Below, in pieces: positions 54,752 to 62,283 of a stretch of 64,000 nt of DNA (position 1 is its first letter; each line of letters begins with the position of its first letter). Location: positions 5,131,530-5,195,529 of the forward strand of contig NZ_BDUD01000001.1 in NCBI RefSeq assembly GCF_003113895.1, written 5' to 3'. The position numbers and the translations under genes are program-made. The notes under the pieces were generated by a model. The model was not told the origin of the DNA. It saw only the letters and a program-made list of their open reading frames with translations, and did no database searches. Origin of the DNA: Nostoc commune NIES-4072 (lineage in GTDB: Bacteria > Cyanobacteriota > Cyanobacteriia > Cyanobacteriales > Nostocaceae).

Positions 54752-55227
54752 TTTGTAATTAATTAAGGGTTAGCGTAACACACCTTACTAGTCTGTCAAG
54801 TTTAAATTGATGGGTAAGTTAAGTTCGTAGTCAGGACTTTAGTCCTTATCCTCTAAATATCATGTCCGCTTGATTACTTTTTAAACCCGAATTACCCCAC
54901 CCCGCCAAAGGTGCGCTTTGTCTCTCCTTCCCAAAGCATCGGATTTTAACTCTTTTACTTACATTTTTGTCAGAGTTCAACTGTCACACTTACCGATATC
55001 CCGCCCAGAACTAAAGTTCAGGGCTAATAGCCTAAGTCCACTTAAGTGGACTGAATAATCAATTTAGTCCACTTTTTTACGGTTTGTGCTTACTTAGGAC
55101 TTACGCACACTCTACGAATTCTCGGCGCTCTTGGCGTCTTGGCGGTTCGAGAAATTAAGCTTTTTAGCAATTTTTGCGTAAGTCCTATTACTATAAACTT
55201 TTCATTAGTAGATTAGACATTGTACTA
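54752..55227. other. Intergenic region with palindromes and a MITE-like element
   Basis: No gene is supported. Short palindromes AGGACTTTAGTCCT (about 54834) and AGTCCACTTAAGTGGACT (55035-55052) precede the MITE-like element at 55095-55187. Confidence 0.6.
55095..55187. mobile_element. MITE-like element, copy 2 (inverted relative to copy 1)
   Basis: Ends are TAGGACTTACGCA and TGCGTAAGTCCTA. The interior, read on the minus strand, follows copy 1 at 51299-51390 almost base for base (AAAAAGCTTAATTT, CGAACCGCCAAGACGCCAAG) with about ten differences. Together the two copies flank 3.7 kb including the 21-bp array and the osmoprotectant operon. Confidence 0.8.
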
Positions 55228-55854
55228 CTACTGTTCACGCAAAAAGTTCTTTAACCACCTAATTACTTCACTTGTTGTTTGCTCGTTTGCCATTTGGAGA
55301 CATTGCTGTACAATTTCTCTGACGTTAGGAAAGTAGCTACTTTCTGTCAGCACATAACTTTCTTCTTGCAATCTATAAATTAATAACCGATTACTCTTTA
55401 ATATCCAAACTTCTGGCACTCGATAAGGCAAGAAATCATTAACGTCGGTGTAGCTTGTCACATCTATTTCAATTGCTAAATCCGGTGGTGGATCTGACTC
55501 CCAATTAATTCTTTTTTTGCCTACTACTGCTCTGCAATTTTCAATGTAAAAACAGAAATCTGGTTCAATGCCACTAATTTCTGGCAAGCTCATGGTGATG
55601 GGCGTAAATGATTCGTATATGCGGTTTAAATGATCCAGGAAAACTTTAGCAATATCTGCCAGCAAACTCGCATCTCTTCCATGCTCTGTTAGCGGCGTCA
55701 TTAGTAAAATTTCTCCTCTTCGATACTTAATGCGAGGCGAGGAGCGATCGCCTAGTTACTGACTCAATACTTGATAGTCTTTCCAGTCTCCCAAAAGCTT
55801 CAACACCGCGCCAGGTGGTAATTCGATTCTTTCTGGTGTAATTACGGTATCCAT
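55228..55854 (-). pseudogene. Uma2-family (PD-(D/E)XK-like) protein with premature in-frame stop
   Basis: From an ATG at 55854 the frame reads MDTVITPERIELPPGAVLKL...YQVLSQ, hits TAA at 55756-55758, and then continues without any shift as LGDRSSPRIKYRRGEILLMTPLTEHGRDASLLADI to the stop at 55228. This joins two parts that fit one Uma2-family protein (about 208 codons), so a single nonsense change explains it. Translation could restart at the ATG at 55701 (157 aa), which has GAGGAG about 11 nt upstream but lacks the first 51 residues. The PD-(D/E)XK-type core (EPDFCFYI, PDLAIEID) is intact. Uma2 proteins are abundant in cyanobacteria and of uncertain function. Confidence 0.8.
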
Positions 55855-55925
55855 AATTAGTTCGCATTATTTACATCAAGATGAGCGATCGCAGAATTCA
55901 TGAACTCAATGAACAGACTGTTATA

Positions 55926-56657
55926 TCAAGGGCTTTTGCTGACAAATACAAAGCCACAGCTCTTATTTACTGAGGAATCAGTTGTGAGCATTGCTTTCCA
56001 TAAATCTGCTGTTTTTACCCAAATTGGTGGATATTTGTAACGAGAAACATCCAGAATTAAAAACCTATCAGTTTGCTCATTATATGCTGCTAAAGGGGAA
56101 ATATGCCCACCTATCTCTTGACCTATTTCTTTACGTAAATAGTTTACTAAAACAAAGTTTCGCGGTTGTTTTAAATTTTCTGCCGCTTGTTTGCGGAACT
56201 GCTCTAAACTAGTATCGGCAGCGTGGTAAACATTAACTTTAACGCCATAGCTGGCTAGTAATTTCCCTAACTGGTCTAAAGTCATACCTTGGCGAGACAC
56301 CACTTCCGGAGTTAGCACTTTTTTTGTATTATCATTACTAAAAAAGTTTTCTTGCGTAAATACTCGATATGGCTTGTACTGTGGTGCTTCTGGTGCTGGA
56401 ATTTGTAAACTATTCAGTACCATAACCATACTAGCAACACCACAATATGTCTGATTATTTTGAGTAATGAATTGTGTACTCAGGGGAAAGAAGTCTTCAT
56501 TTGATTTACTCTGAAGTAATAATTTTTCACCTTCAGGCGTATTAAAACCTATTAAGTTAGAAGAAAGCGATAATGTTTGAGAAAGAACGCTTCCACTAGA
56601 GATACATAATCCAATAGTTAAAGCTTTAAAAAATGTTTTGCTTATTTTTCGCAACAT
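55926..56657 (-). CDS. Phytochelatin-synthase-like protein (glutathione gamma-glutamylcysteinyltransferase/hydrolase)
   Basis: Bacterial PCS-like proteins are papain-fold enzymes that remove Gly from glutathione to give gamma-Glu-Cys and make little phytochelatin; the Nostoc homologue is the model. The 243-aa protein has a signal peptide (about 1-27), then the catalytic triad Cys72 in QTYCGVASM, His185 in GGHISPLAAYN and Asp203 in ILDVSRYKYPPIW. It lacks the Cys-rich C-terminal domain of plant enzymes, as usual. The signal peptide predicts action in the periplasm. It is divergent from the gamma-glutamyltranspeptidase gene, with a 100-bp shared promoter gap. Confidence 0.92.
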   Translation of the reverse strand: MLRKISKTFFKALTIGLCISSGSVLSQTLSLSSNLIGFNTPEGEKLLLQSKSNEDFFPLSTQFITQNNQTYCGVASMVMVLNSLQIPAPEAPQYKPYRVFTQENFFSNDNTKKVLTPEVVSRQGMTLDQLGKLLASYGVKVNVYHAADTSLEQFRKQAAENLKQPRNFVLVNYLRKEIGQEIGGHISPLAAYNEQTDRFLILDVSRYKYPPIWVKTADLWKAMLTTDSSVNKSCGFVFVSKSP

Positions 56658-56757
56658 AGCATTTATAAGTACTGTAAAATTTTCAAATCAGATCATATCA
56701 ATAATCTCACGCCAAGATGATAAACAAGTATAAGATTTTAGGAGAAATGGTATAAAA

Positions 56758-58533
56758 ATGCTTACTTTTACTAAACCTAAGCGAGTTACGCTGGCAATCT
56801 TTTCTTTCAGTGTCTTGCTTTACAGCCAAGTTGCCTCAGCTGCCTTAACTTTACCCTTACGCAGCAAAAAGGGAATGGTGGTTTCGGCCCATCCCTTAGC
56901 AAGTGAAGCGGGAATTTTGATGTTACGCAAAGGTGGTAATGCAGTGGATGCAGCTGTCGCTACAACCTTTGCAATTTCAGTAGTTGAGCCTTTTTCAGCC
57001 GGAATCGGCGGCGGCGGATTTTTGCTGATGCATTCTGAGAAAACTGGCGAGATGAAAGCGCTAGATTTCCGTGAACGCGCACCATTGAAAGCTACAAGAA
57101 ATATGTATCTAGACGCCAAAGGAAAGGTGCGTCCCAATGCAAGTATTAATGGTTATTTGGCAGTAGGCACACCAGGAACGGTGGCGGGACTTTATGAACT
57201 GCATCGTCGCTATGGTAAGCTTCCTTGGCAAGAGGTAATCAAACCTGCGATCGCACTTGCTAATGGCTTTGTCCTCAGTCCTCAAATTACTTGGCGTTCG
57301 CTCCCAGAATACGAAAACCGCAAGGAAGCAATTCTCAACAATCCAGCAGCACGAGCAATTTTCACTCGCAATGGCGAGTTTTATCAACCAGGGGAGAAGC
57401 TGGTGCAGCGCGATTTGGCACGTACTTTAACAGAAATTGCCAAAAATCCCCAAAGTTTTTACACCGGCAGTATTGCTCGCGCGATCGCTTCTGATATGGT
57501 AAAAAATGGTGGTTTAATTACTCTAGAAGACCTCAAAGCCTATAAAGCAATCTGGCGCAATCCCGTTTGTGGAAACTTTCGTAAAGCTAAAATTTGCTCA
57601 ATGCCACCACCATCATCAGGAGGCGTTCATCTATTGCAGATTTTAAATATTATTGGTGACACTGATTTGAAATCTTTGGGATGGCATCATCCCGACGCTA
57701 TACATTTAATGGTCGAAGCAATGAAGATTGCTTACGCCGATCGCTCAGAATATTTAGGCGATCCTGATTTTGTCAAAGTTCCTGTGCAAGAACTGCTCAG
57801 TCCAGGTTACGCCAAAAAACGCCGTCAAGAAATTAATATGCAAGTGGCTAGACCTTCGACCGAGATCAAGCCAGGAGATTTGAATTCAAAATTCAAAATT
57901 CAAAATTCAAAATGTCTCTATCTCCCCTCATCCCCTTGTCCTCACTATGAATCTCCCCAAACCAGTCATCTTACAGTTGTGGATGAAGAACGCAACGCCG
58001 TAAGTCTGACTTTCACGATTAACCTTGGTTTTGGTGCTGGTGTCGTGACACCGGGGACTGGAATTGTCCTCAATAATGAGATGGATGACTTTGCTTCTGC
58101 GCCAGGAGTGCCTAATGCCTTTGGTTTGGTTGGTAACGATGCCAATGCGATCGCACCTCGTAAGACTCCTTTATCCAGCATGACTCCGACAATAGTCACA
58201 GAAAACGGTCATTTCCGCATGGCAGCAGGTGCGCCTGGTGGTAGCACTATCATCACCCAGGTTTTGCAAGTGATCCTAAATGTGCTGGAATATAACATGG
58301 ATGTTGGTGCGGCTGTTTCTGTTCCACGCATACATCATCAATGGCTTCCAGATCAGTTGCGTGTGGAATCCTGGGGCTTAGATGCTCTCACTGTGGAAGA
58401 CTTACGCCGTCGGGGACACAAAATAAAAGAAACTATTCCTTGGGGTAATGGTAATGCGATCGTCGTAACATCTGATGGAACTCTAGAAGGGGCCGCTGAT
58501 CCTCGCGGTGAAGGTTCTCCCAGAGGTTTGTGA
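56758..58533 (+). CDS. ggt: Gamma-glutamyltranspeptidase
   Basis: GGT hydrolyses or transfers the gamma-glutamyl group of glutathione in the periplasm and matures by self-cleavage. The 591-aa precursor has a signal peptide (about 1-29), VSAHPLASEAGILMLRKGGNAVDAAVA, GGGGFLL, FRERAP, and the cleavage site Q/TSHLTVVD, where Thr402 becomes the N-terminal nucleophile of the small subunit. The small subunit has GFGAGVVTPGTGIVLNNEMDDF and APGGSTIITQ. Residues about 374-399, immediately before the cleavage point, are encoded by AATTCAAAATTC repeat DNA ([21 protein letters not shown]). It shares a divergent promoter region with the PCS-like gene, so both may act on exported glutathione. Confidence 0.94.
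   Translation: MLTFTKPKRVTLAIFSFSVLLYSQVASAALTLPLRSKKGMVVSAHPLASEAGILMLRKGGNAVDAAVATTFAISVVEPFSAGIGGGGFLLMHSEKTGEMKALDFRERAPLKATRNMYLDAKGKVRPNASINGYLAVGTPGTVAGLYELHRRYGKLPWQEVIKPAIALANGFVLSPQITWRSLPEYENRKEAILNNPAARAIFTRNGEFYQPGEKLVQRDLARTLTEIAKNPQSFYTGSIARAIASDMVKNGGLITLEDLKAYKAIWRNPVCGNFRKAKICSMPPPSSGGVHLLQILNIIGDTDLKSLGWHHPDAIHLMVEAMKIAYADRSEYLGDPDFVKVPVQELLSPGYAKKRRQEINMQVARPSTEIKPGDLNSKFKIQNSKCLYLPSSPCPHYESPQTSHLTVVDEERNAVSLTFTINLGFGAGVVTPGTGIVLNNEMDDFASAPGVPNAFGLVGNDANAIAPRKTPLSSMTPTIVTENGHFRMAAGAPGGSTIITQVLQVILNVLEYNMDVGAAVSVPRIHHQWLPDQLRVESWGLDALTVEDLRRRGHKIKETIPWGNGNAIVVTSDGTLEGAADPRGEGSPRGL
57880..57955 (+). repeat. In-frame repeat insertion just before the GGT self-cleavage site
   Basis: Four AATTCAAA units (57883-57915) followed by a CTCATCCCCTTGTCCTCAC tract. 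It keeps the frame and lengthens the loop ending at the nucleophile Thr402. Confidence 0.8.
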
Positions 58534-58572
58534 GCGAGTCAGAGACTAGAAAGACGCAGAGACACTAAAAAT

Positions 58573-58602
58573 AATAAATGACCAATGACTAATGACTAAT
58601 CA
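58573..58602 (+). repeat. Short STRR array
   Basis: AAATGACCAATGACTAATGA and one further heptamer lie between the convergent ggt and 58603 genes. Confidence 0.75.
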
Positions 58603-58866
58603 CTATTGATTTTGGGCTGTTGACTCTACGTAGCTGCTGCTGCCAAACTCATTTGCCCGTGCGCTAGGTACTAGTGTCCAACCTGCTTTGAGAAGTTTTT
58701 GATAAGTTGCCCAACCTTTAGAACCACCTGGTATTTGATAATCTGGTACTGTAAAACCTCTAAAAGCTGTATAAGGACGCCAAGGTTGATTAGGTTCTGT
58801 CTGCAAATACAAAATTTTCTCTCCGTCGCCACCAGACTTAGGTAACCAGCACATTTGTCGATGCAT
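58603..58866 (-). CDS. Small conserved-looking protein, 87 aa, unknown function
   Basis: The family is not known to me. The protein is soluble and rich in aromatic and Gly residues: KSGGDGEKILYLQTEPNQPWRPYTAFRGFTVPDYQIPGGSKGWATYQKLLKAGWTLVPSA. The pattern of Trp, Tyr and Pro suggests a small folded domain in which a helix (GWATYQKLLKAGWTLV) follows a beta part. An AAGGAG at about 58871-58876 (minus strand) supports the ATG at 58866. It is transcribed alone. Confidence 0.65.
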   Translation of the reverse strand: MHRQMCWLPKSGGDGEKILYLQTEPNQPWRPYTAFRGFTVPDYQIPGGSKGWATYQKLLKAGWTLVPSARANEFGSSSYVESTAQNQ

Positions 58867-59439
58867 TGCAAACTCCTTGTACTTTTAGCTAATAATGCAT
58901 AATAGCAGAATATTGTCAAGCTATTTATCACCCTTCTGGGATACTTTTTTGTCTAACACTTTAGACAAAGCGTAATTAAGTTTTATCCATTACAGGATAA
59001 TTACTTAATAAGTCATAGCTTGAAAGACATCTGCTAGAGGAACACGAAGATAAACAGCTTTGCCTCACCTTATTTATCGGGTGAGATTTTTCTAATGTAT
59101 CCGCGTTTTTTGGGATTGTGTGTAACAATAACTACTATTTTCGCTGAAGTTCGCAATTAGACGATTTGTTTTTCTGATTAGATACATAAAGACTATTGCC
59201 AATTTCGGAAATTACTTATAAAACTAGATAAGTCGGCATAATAAAATCCGTGTATATTTAGTTTTGTCAAAACTTTGGAATAACCAATGCATAAGCTATT
59301 GGGTGATTTGACGTTTCGTCACATAGCTTGATTTTTTAACTCAGACTTACTTTATATCCACCCTCTCTCTTCGTCCTCTTTTTTTGGCGAAGGTATTGTC
59401 GATCACTAGTATATTCTTGAAGAAAATATTGGATTTAAG
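58867..59439. other. Intergenic region upstream of the diiron-like protein
   Basis: No gene is supported in about 570 bp. CTCACC (59064-59069) and GGTGAG (59080-59085) followed by ATTTTTCT form a weak terminator-like hairpin on the plus strand. The rest is AT-rich and should include promoters for both flanking genes. Confidence 0.4.
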
Positions 59440-60126
59440 ATGAAAACCATTGATAAATATATAATTCAAAAGCAAATTCAACTAGCTAAACACCCACTTT
59501 TCATGCAAATTACTAGAGAAAATTCTCTAGAGAATATAAAATTGTTGGCTCAATACTTGAGCTTTTGGGTTATGTCTTTTCAGGACATAATCCGAATAAA
59601 CGAGATGCAAATTACTGATAGTAAAATCCGTAAAGTTGCTCATCATCATTTAGTCGAGGATATGGGGCATGAGCAATGGTTTTTAAGCGATCTTCAAGAG
59701 ATGAAAGTTGAAGAACCTAATCTTAAACTGCTATATAGTCGGGATTATCTTTTTACCCGTGATGCTACATATTCCATAATATCGGAAGTTTTTCGAGCCA
59801 GTAGTGATATTGAAAGAGTTGCTCTAATAATGAGTCTTGAGTCTACAGGTCACATCTTTTTTGAGTACACTGCGAGTTTGGTGAAACGAGTTGGTTATTC
59901 TAGTAAACTCAAGTACTTCTCAATACATCATTTAGATGTGGAAAATAATCACGAAATTTTTGAGCAAGAAATGCAAAAATTTTTAAATAGTATTTATCTT
60001 TCTGAAGATGAAGAGAAAAGAATTTGCGAGATTGTTGACCGTGTGTACCAAGCTTTCACAATTATGTTTGATGGTTTTAAGCTGTTATTGGGCAAACGGA
60101 GCCAGGTTAAAGTTTTGGTAAGTTAA
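59440..60126 (+). CDS. Heme-oxygenase-like putative diiron protein (CADD/HDO-like)
   Basis: A 228-aa all-helical protein. Three helices carry metal-ligand-like clusters: HHHLVEDMGHEQW (68-80), SLESTGHIFFEY (132-143) and HHLDVENNHEIF (163-174). His164-x3-Glu168-x2-His171 resembles the H-x3-D-x2-H of the chlamydial protein CADD, and Glu134/Glu142 could bridge. Heme-oxygenase-like diiron oxidases include UndA (fatty acid decarboxylation to alkene), SznF and CADD (p-aminobenzoate synthesis). A CADD-like uncharacterised family (DUF3865) is known from Nostoc, and this may be a member. Substrate is unknown. It is monocistronic with no biosynthetic neighbours. The assignment rests on motif pattern only. 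Confidence 0.65.
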   Translation: MKTIDKYIIQKQIQLAKHPLFMQITRENSLENIKLLAQYLSFWVMSFQDIIRINEMQITDSKIRKVAHHHLVEDMGHEQWFLSDLQEMKVEEPNLKLLYSRDYLFTRDATYSIISEVFRASSDIERVALIMSLESTGHIFFEYTASLVKRVGYSSKLKYFSIHHLDVENNHEIFEQEMQKFLNSIYLSEDEEKRICEIVDRVYQAFTIMFDGFKLLLGKRSQVKVLVS

Positions 60127-60158
60127 TAGAGAGCGTAAACTATATATCAATATATATT

Positions 60159-60261
60159 TATAGTATTCCTAAATCATTCGTGAACAATAAAATCCCCGAC
60201 TTCTTTGATAAGTCGGGTATCTGAGCCTCTTGATTTTTACAAATGATTTAGGATTGCTATA
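60159..60261. mobile_element. MITE-like element with internal terminator hairpin
   Basis: Terminal inverted repeats TATAGTATTCCTAAATCATT and AAATGATTTAGGATTGCTATA-type (few mismatches) bound a 103-bp unit. In the centre CCCGACTT (60195-60202) and AAGTCGGG (60210-60217) form an 8-bp stem. It lies 33 bp past the stop of the diiron-like gene and may act as its terminator. Confidence 0.75.
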
Positions 60262-60335
60262 GTACAAAAACATCATATCAGTTCAGTGCCTAAGAGAAAG
60301 TTTGAAAAATACCTTTAGACATCTCCGAAAATGAT

Positions 60336-60366
60336 TGTAGAGACGTTGCATTGCAACGTCTCTACA
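60336..60366. repeat. Perfect 15-bp-arm hairpin (GTAGAGACG family)
   Basis: TGTAGAGACGTTGCA, one central T, then its exact complement. Confidence 0.85.
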
Positions 60367-60420
60367 AGGGTTTCAGGTAATGCATAATTAATTTCTGGAG
60401 ATGTCTTTTGATTAAACCGA

Positions 60421-60453
60421 AGACGGCGGTTGCGCCTAGCGCAACCGCCGTCT
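60421..60453. repeat. Perfect 15-bp GC-rich hairpin
   Basis: AGACGGCGGTTGCGC (60421-60435), loop CTA, exact complement 60439-60453. The stem is far more GC-rich than its surroundings. Confidence 0.85.
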
Positions 60454-60512
60454 CCTAGTGTGCCCTTGCATTCAATAAGATATTAGTCTTTGATAACCCG
60501 TAACTTGGGTTA

Positions 60513-61109
60513 TTACAAAGAGGGAGCATACAACTTATCGCCGACAATCTGGCGAATTGTCTCTACTAGTTGAGTGTATGCAAAGTCAGATAAAACTGGT
60601 TTTGCTCCTTGCAAGTTAATTGGTTGATCTAAATCAATCCAAGACTTGCAACCGCCGTATTTAGGCTGATAGGGAATTTCTTGTTGGGGTAGTTTATATG
60701 TCCGCAGGAGCAGAATATAAAGCGGCTGGCGTGGTTTCCATTTGAGGCGATCGCTAATAAAATGCTCGTTCCAAATATGAAAGGGAAGCAATGTATTGAC
60801 AATAGACTCATCGCTAACTGGCAAAATATCTGTAATTTCAGCCCAACTACCGATAGGAACTGTCTCTGGATGCCAACCTGATGTAACTGGATAAACACGA
60901 TCCGCGTACTCAGCTTTCAGCATGAAAGCTTGTTGATGTTCATAAGTAGGGTAAAGCAAAATTTGCTTGTGGGCAACTTGGAAATGTCCATTTCGTTCAT
61001 GGATACCGCCTTTGCGGAGCAACATAATTGTTTTGCCACTTTCCAAGGCATTTATGGCGACTGCCCATTCTTTGAGAGCATGAAAAGTTGTAGTCAATTC
61101 CATCAGCAT
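60513..61109 (-). CDS. DUF1802 family protein
   Basis: The 198-aa protein matches the DUF1802 layout: FHALKEWAVAINALESGKTIMLLRKGGIHE at the N-terminus, AHKQILLYPTYEHQQAFMLK, and a later WNEHFISDRLKWKPRQPLYILLLRTYKL. The function is unknown; such genes sit near restriction or stress genes in some genomes. The KGGIHE and LYPTYEHQ motifs are the best-conserved parts from memory. The ATG at 61109 is used; M3 is an alternative start. It is divergent from the aldo/keto reductase remnant. Confidence 0.8.
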   Translation of the reverse strand: MLMELTTTFHALKEWAVAINALESGKTIMLLRKGGIHERNGHFQVAHKQILLYPTYEHQQAFMLKAEYADRVYPVTSGWHPETVPIGSWAEITDILPVSDESIVNTLLPFHIWNEHFISDRLKWKPRQPLYILLLRTYKLPQQEIPYQPKYGGCKSWIDLDQPINLQGAKPVLSDFAYTQLVETIRQIVGDKLYAPSL

Positions 61110-61192
61110 CTACTGTAACTCTGGTTTAATTTCAAGCTAAGACCGATAACGTGTGAAACTATCTAGGGGAATGAATTAGAAAGCAAGCAGTT

Positions 61193-61602
61193 ATGGAAAA
61201 GCGTTTACTAGGTACTTCTAAAGTCCAAATCACACCCATCCTTATGGGAACTTGGCAAGCGGGTAAAAGAATGTGGGTGGGAGTTAAAGATGCAGACTCG
61301 ATTAAAACGATCCGAGCCGCTTATGAAGCTGGTATCACCGCATGTTTCAAGGCGAAAACTTTGAACGTGCTCAACAGGCGCTACAACAACTGCGTCCGAT
61401 AGCCCTTCTTCATAATTGTACACTTGCTCAGTTAGCTTTAGCGTGGTTAATTGCTCAACCCCAAACAAATGCTATTGCCGGGGCGCGTTATCCCGAACAA
61501 GCACAAGACAATGCATTAGCCGCCCAATTGGCAGAAATTGATGCAATTGGACGTATTGTTACCGACCATCTGGATAACAGCCCAATTATGTGGAATTGGT
61601 GA
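61193..61602 (+). pseudogene. Aldo/keto reductase with internal deletion and frameshift
   Basis: Residues 1-48 (MEKRLLGTSKVQITPILMGTW...TIRAAYEAGIT) are a normal AKR start up to the first strand-helix unit. At about 61338 the sequence jumps to FQGENFERAQQALQQLRPIA...LAWLIAQPQTNAIAGARYPEQ, the C-terminal part of the same family, in another frame. The middle (about 200 residues with the catalytic Asp, Tyr, Lys and His) is gone. The result cannot be an active oxidoreductase. Confidence 0.88.
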
Positions 61603-62004
61603 CAATGCATTTTGGTTAGTCATGCTTATCTCCCCAAGATCCCCTCAACTCTCTTAAAAAGATAGTCGGGGATCAAATCTCTGGAGTTAAATTGCAAAAT
61701 CTAACAAAATGTCAACTTTAGTAAACTAGGGGTTGCAACCCAGAAATTAAGTGATAAATTAAATAGTAGGACACCAAACAAAAAACCAAACTAAAAGGGT
61801 AAATGACTTAGTGTCCCCTGTCATCAACCCAAGCAAATTTCAGCATATCAAATGAAGTGGTAAAAAGCCGAATATAGAAGGCAAACCCAAATCCTAAAGC
61901 AGAAAAACGCAATAATGCTGAGTTTGTTCGTCGTTTAGTCAACCTTAGTTATTAAGTTTCAATTACTTAACTTAGTTTAACAATTTGAACCCTGTAAACT
62001 CGAT

Positions 62005-62033
62005 AAAACCTGGTTAACCTCGACCAGGTTTTT
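62005..62033 (+). terminator. Intrinsic-terminator-like hairpin
   Basis: AAAACCTGG (62005-62013), 10-nt loop, CCAGGTTTT (62024-62032), with T at 62033. Perfect 9-bp stem. Confidence 0.7.
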
Positions 62034-62123
62034 GGCATTTTATCAAGAAAGGCAGAGGGCAGAAGGGAATTTTGATTCCAGCACTGAAGCTTTTGGTTAA
62101 AGTACTTGACTTATTTTACTTAT

Positions 62124-62155
62124 AAAAATCAGCCCACTAAGTAGGCTGATTTTTT
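62124..62155 (+). terminator. Intrinsic terminator
   Basis: AAAAATCAGCC (62124-62134), 9-nt loop, GGCTGATTTTT (62144-62154) and further T: a perfect 11-bp stem running into a U-tract. It lies 129 bp upstream of the TPR gene. Confidence 0.8.
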
Positions 62156-62283
62156 GCAATATCAACTCACATAAGATTGTGAGAGCTAGGGCGTGAGCAA
62201 TGGATGCAAATGGTAACATTACCCTGGTAGCCTAAATACCTACAGTTAATCCTGTGCGTTCCTGGTTATTAGTTACCTCTGTC

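Larger units (their letters stand above)
60127..60512. other. Repeat-filled intergenic region
   Basis: No gene is supported. It contains a MITE-like element (60159-60261) and two perfect hairpins (60336-60366 and 60421-60453). Confidence 0.7.
61603..62283. other. Gene-free region with two terminator-like hairpins
   Basis: There is no protein-coding region in about 680 bp. GATCCCC (about 61650) and GGGGATC (61668-61674) are part of a common cyanobacterial intergenic inverted repeat. Two strong hairpins with T-runs (62005, 62124) lie ahead of the TPR gene although no gene precedes them, so the stretch 61700-62150 could encode a small RNA. Confidence 0.5.

Noticed and set aside
60513..61109. 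Restriction-modification component
   Set aside because: DUF1802 is of unknown function and no methyltransferase or nuclease partner is adjacent.
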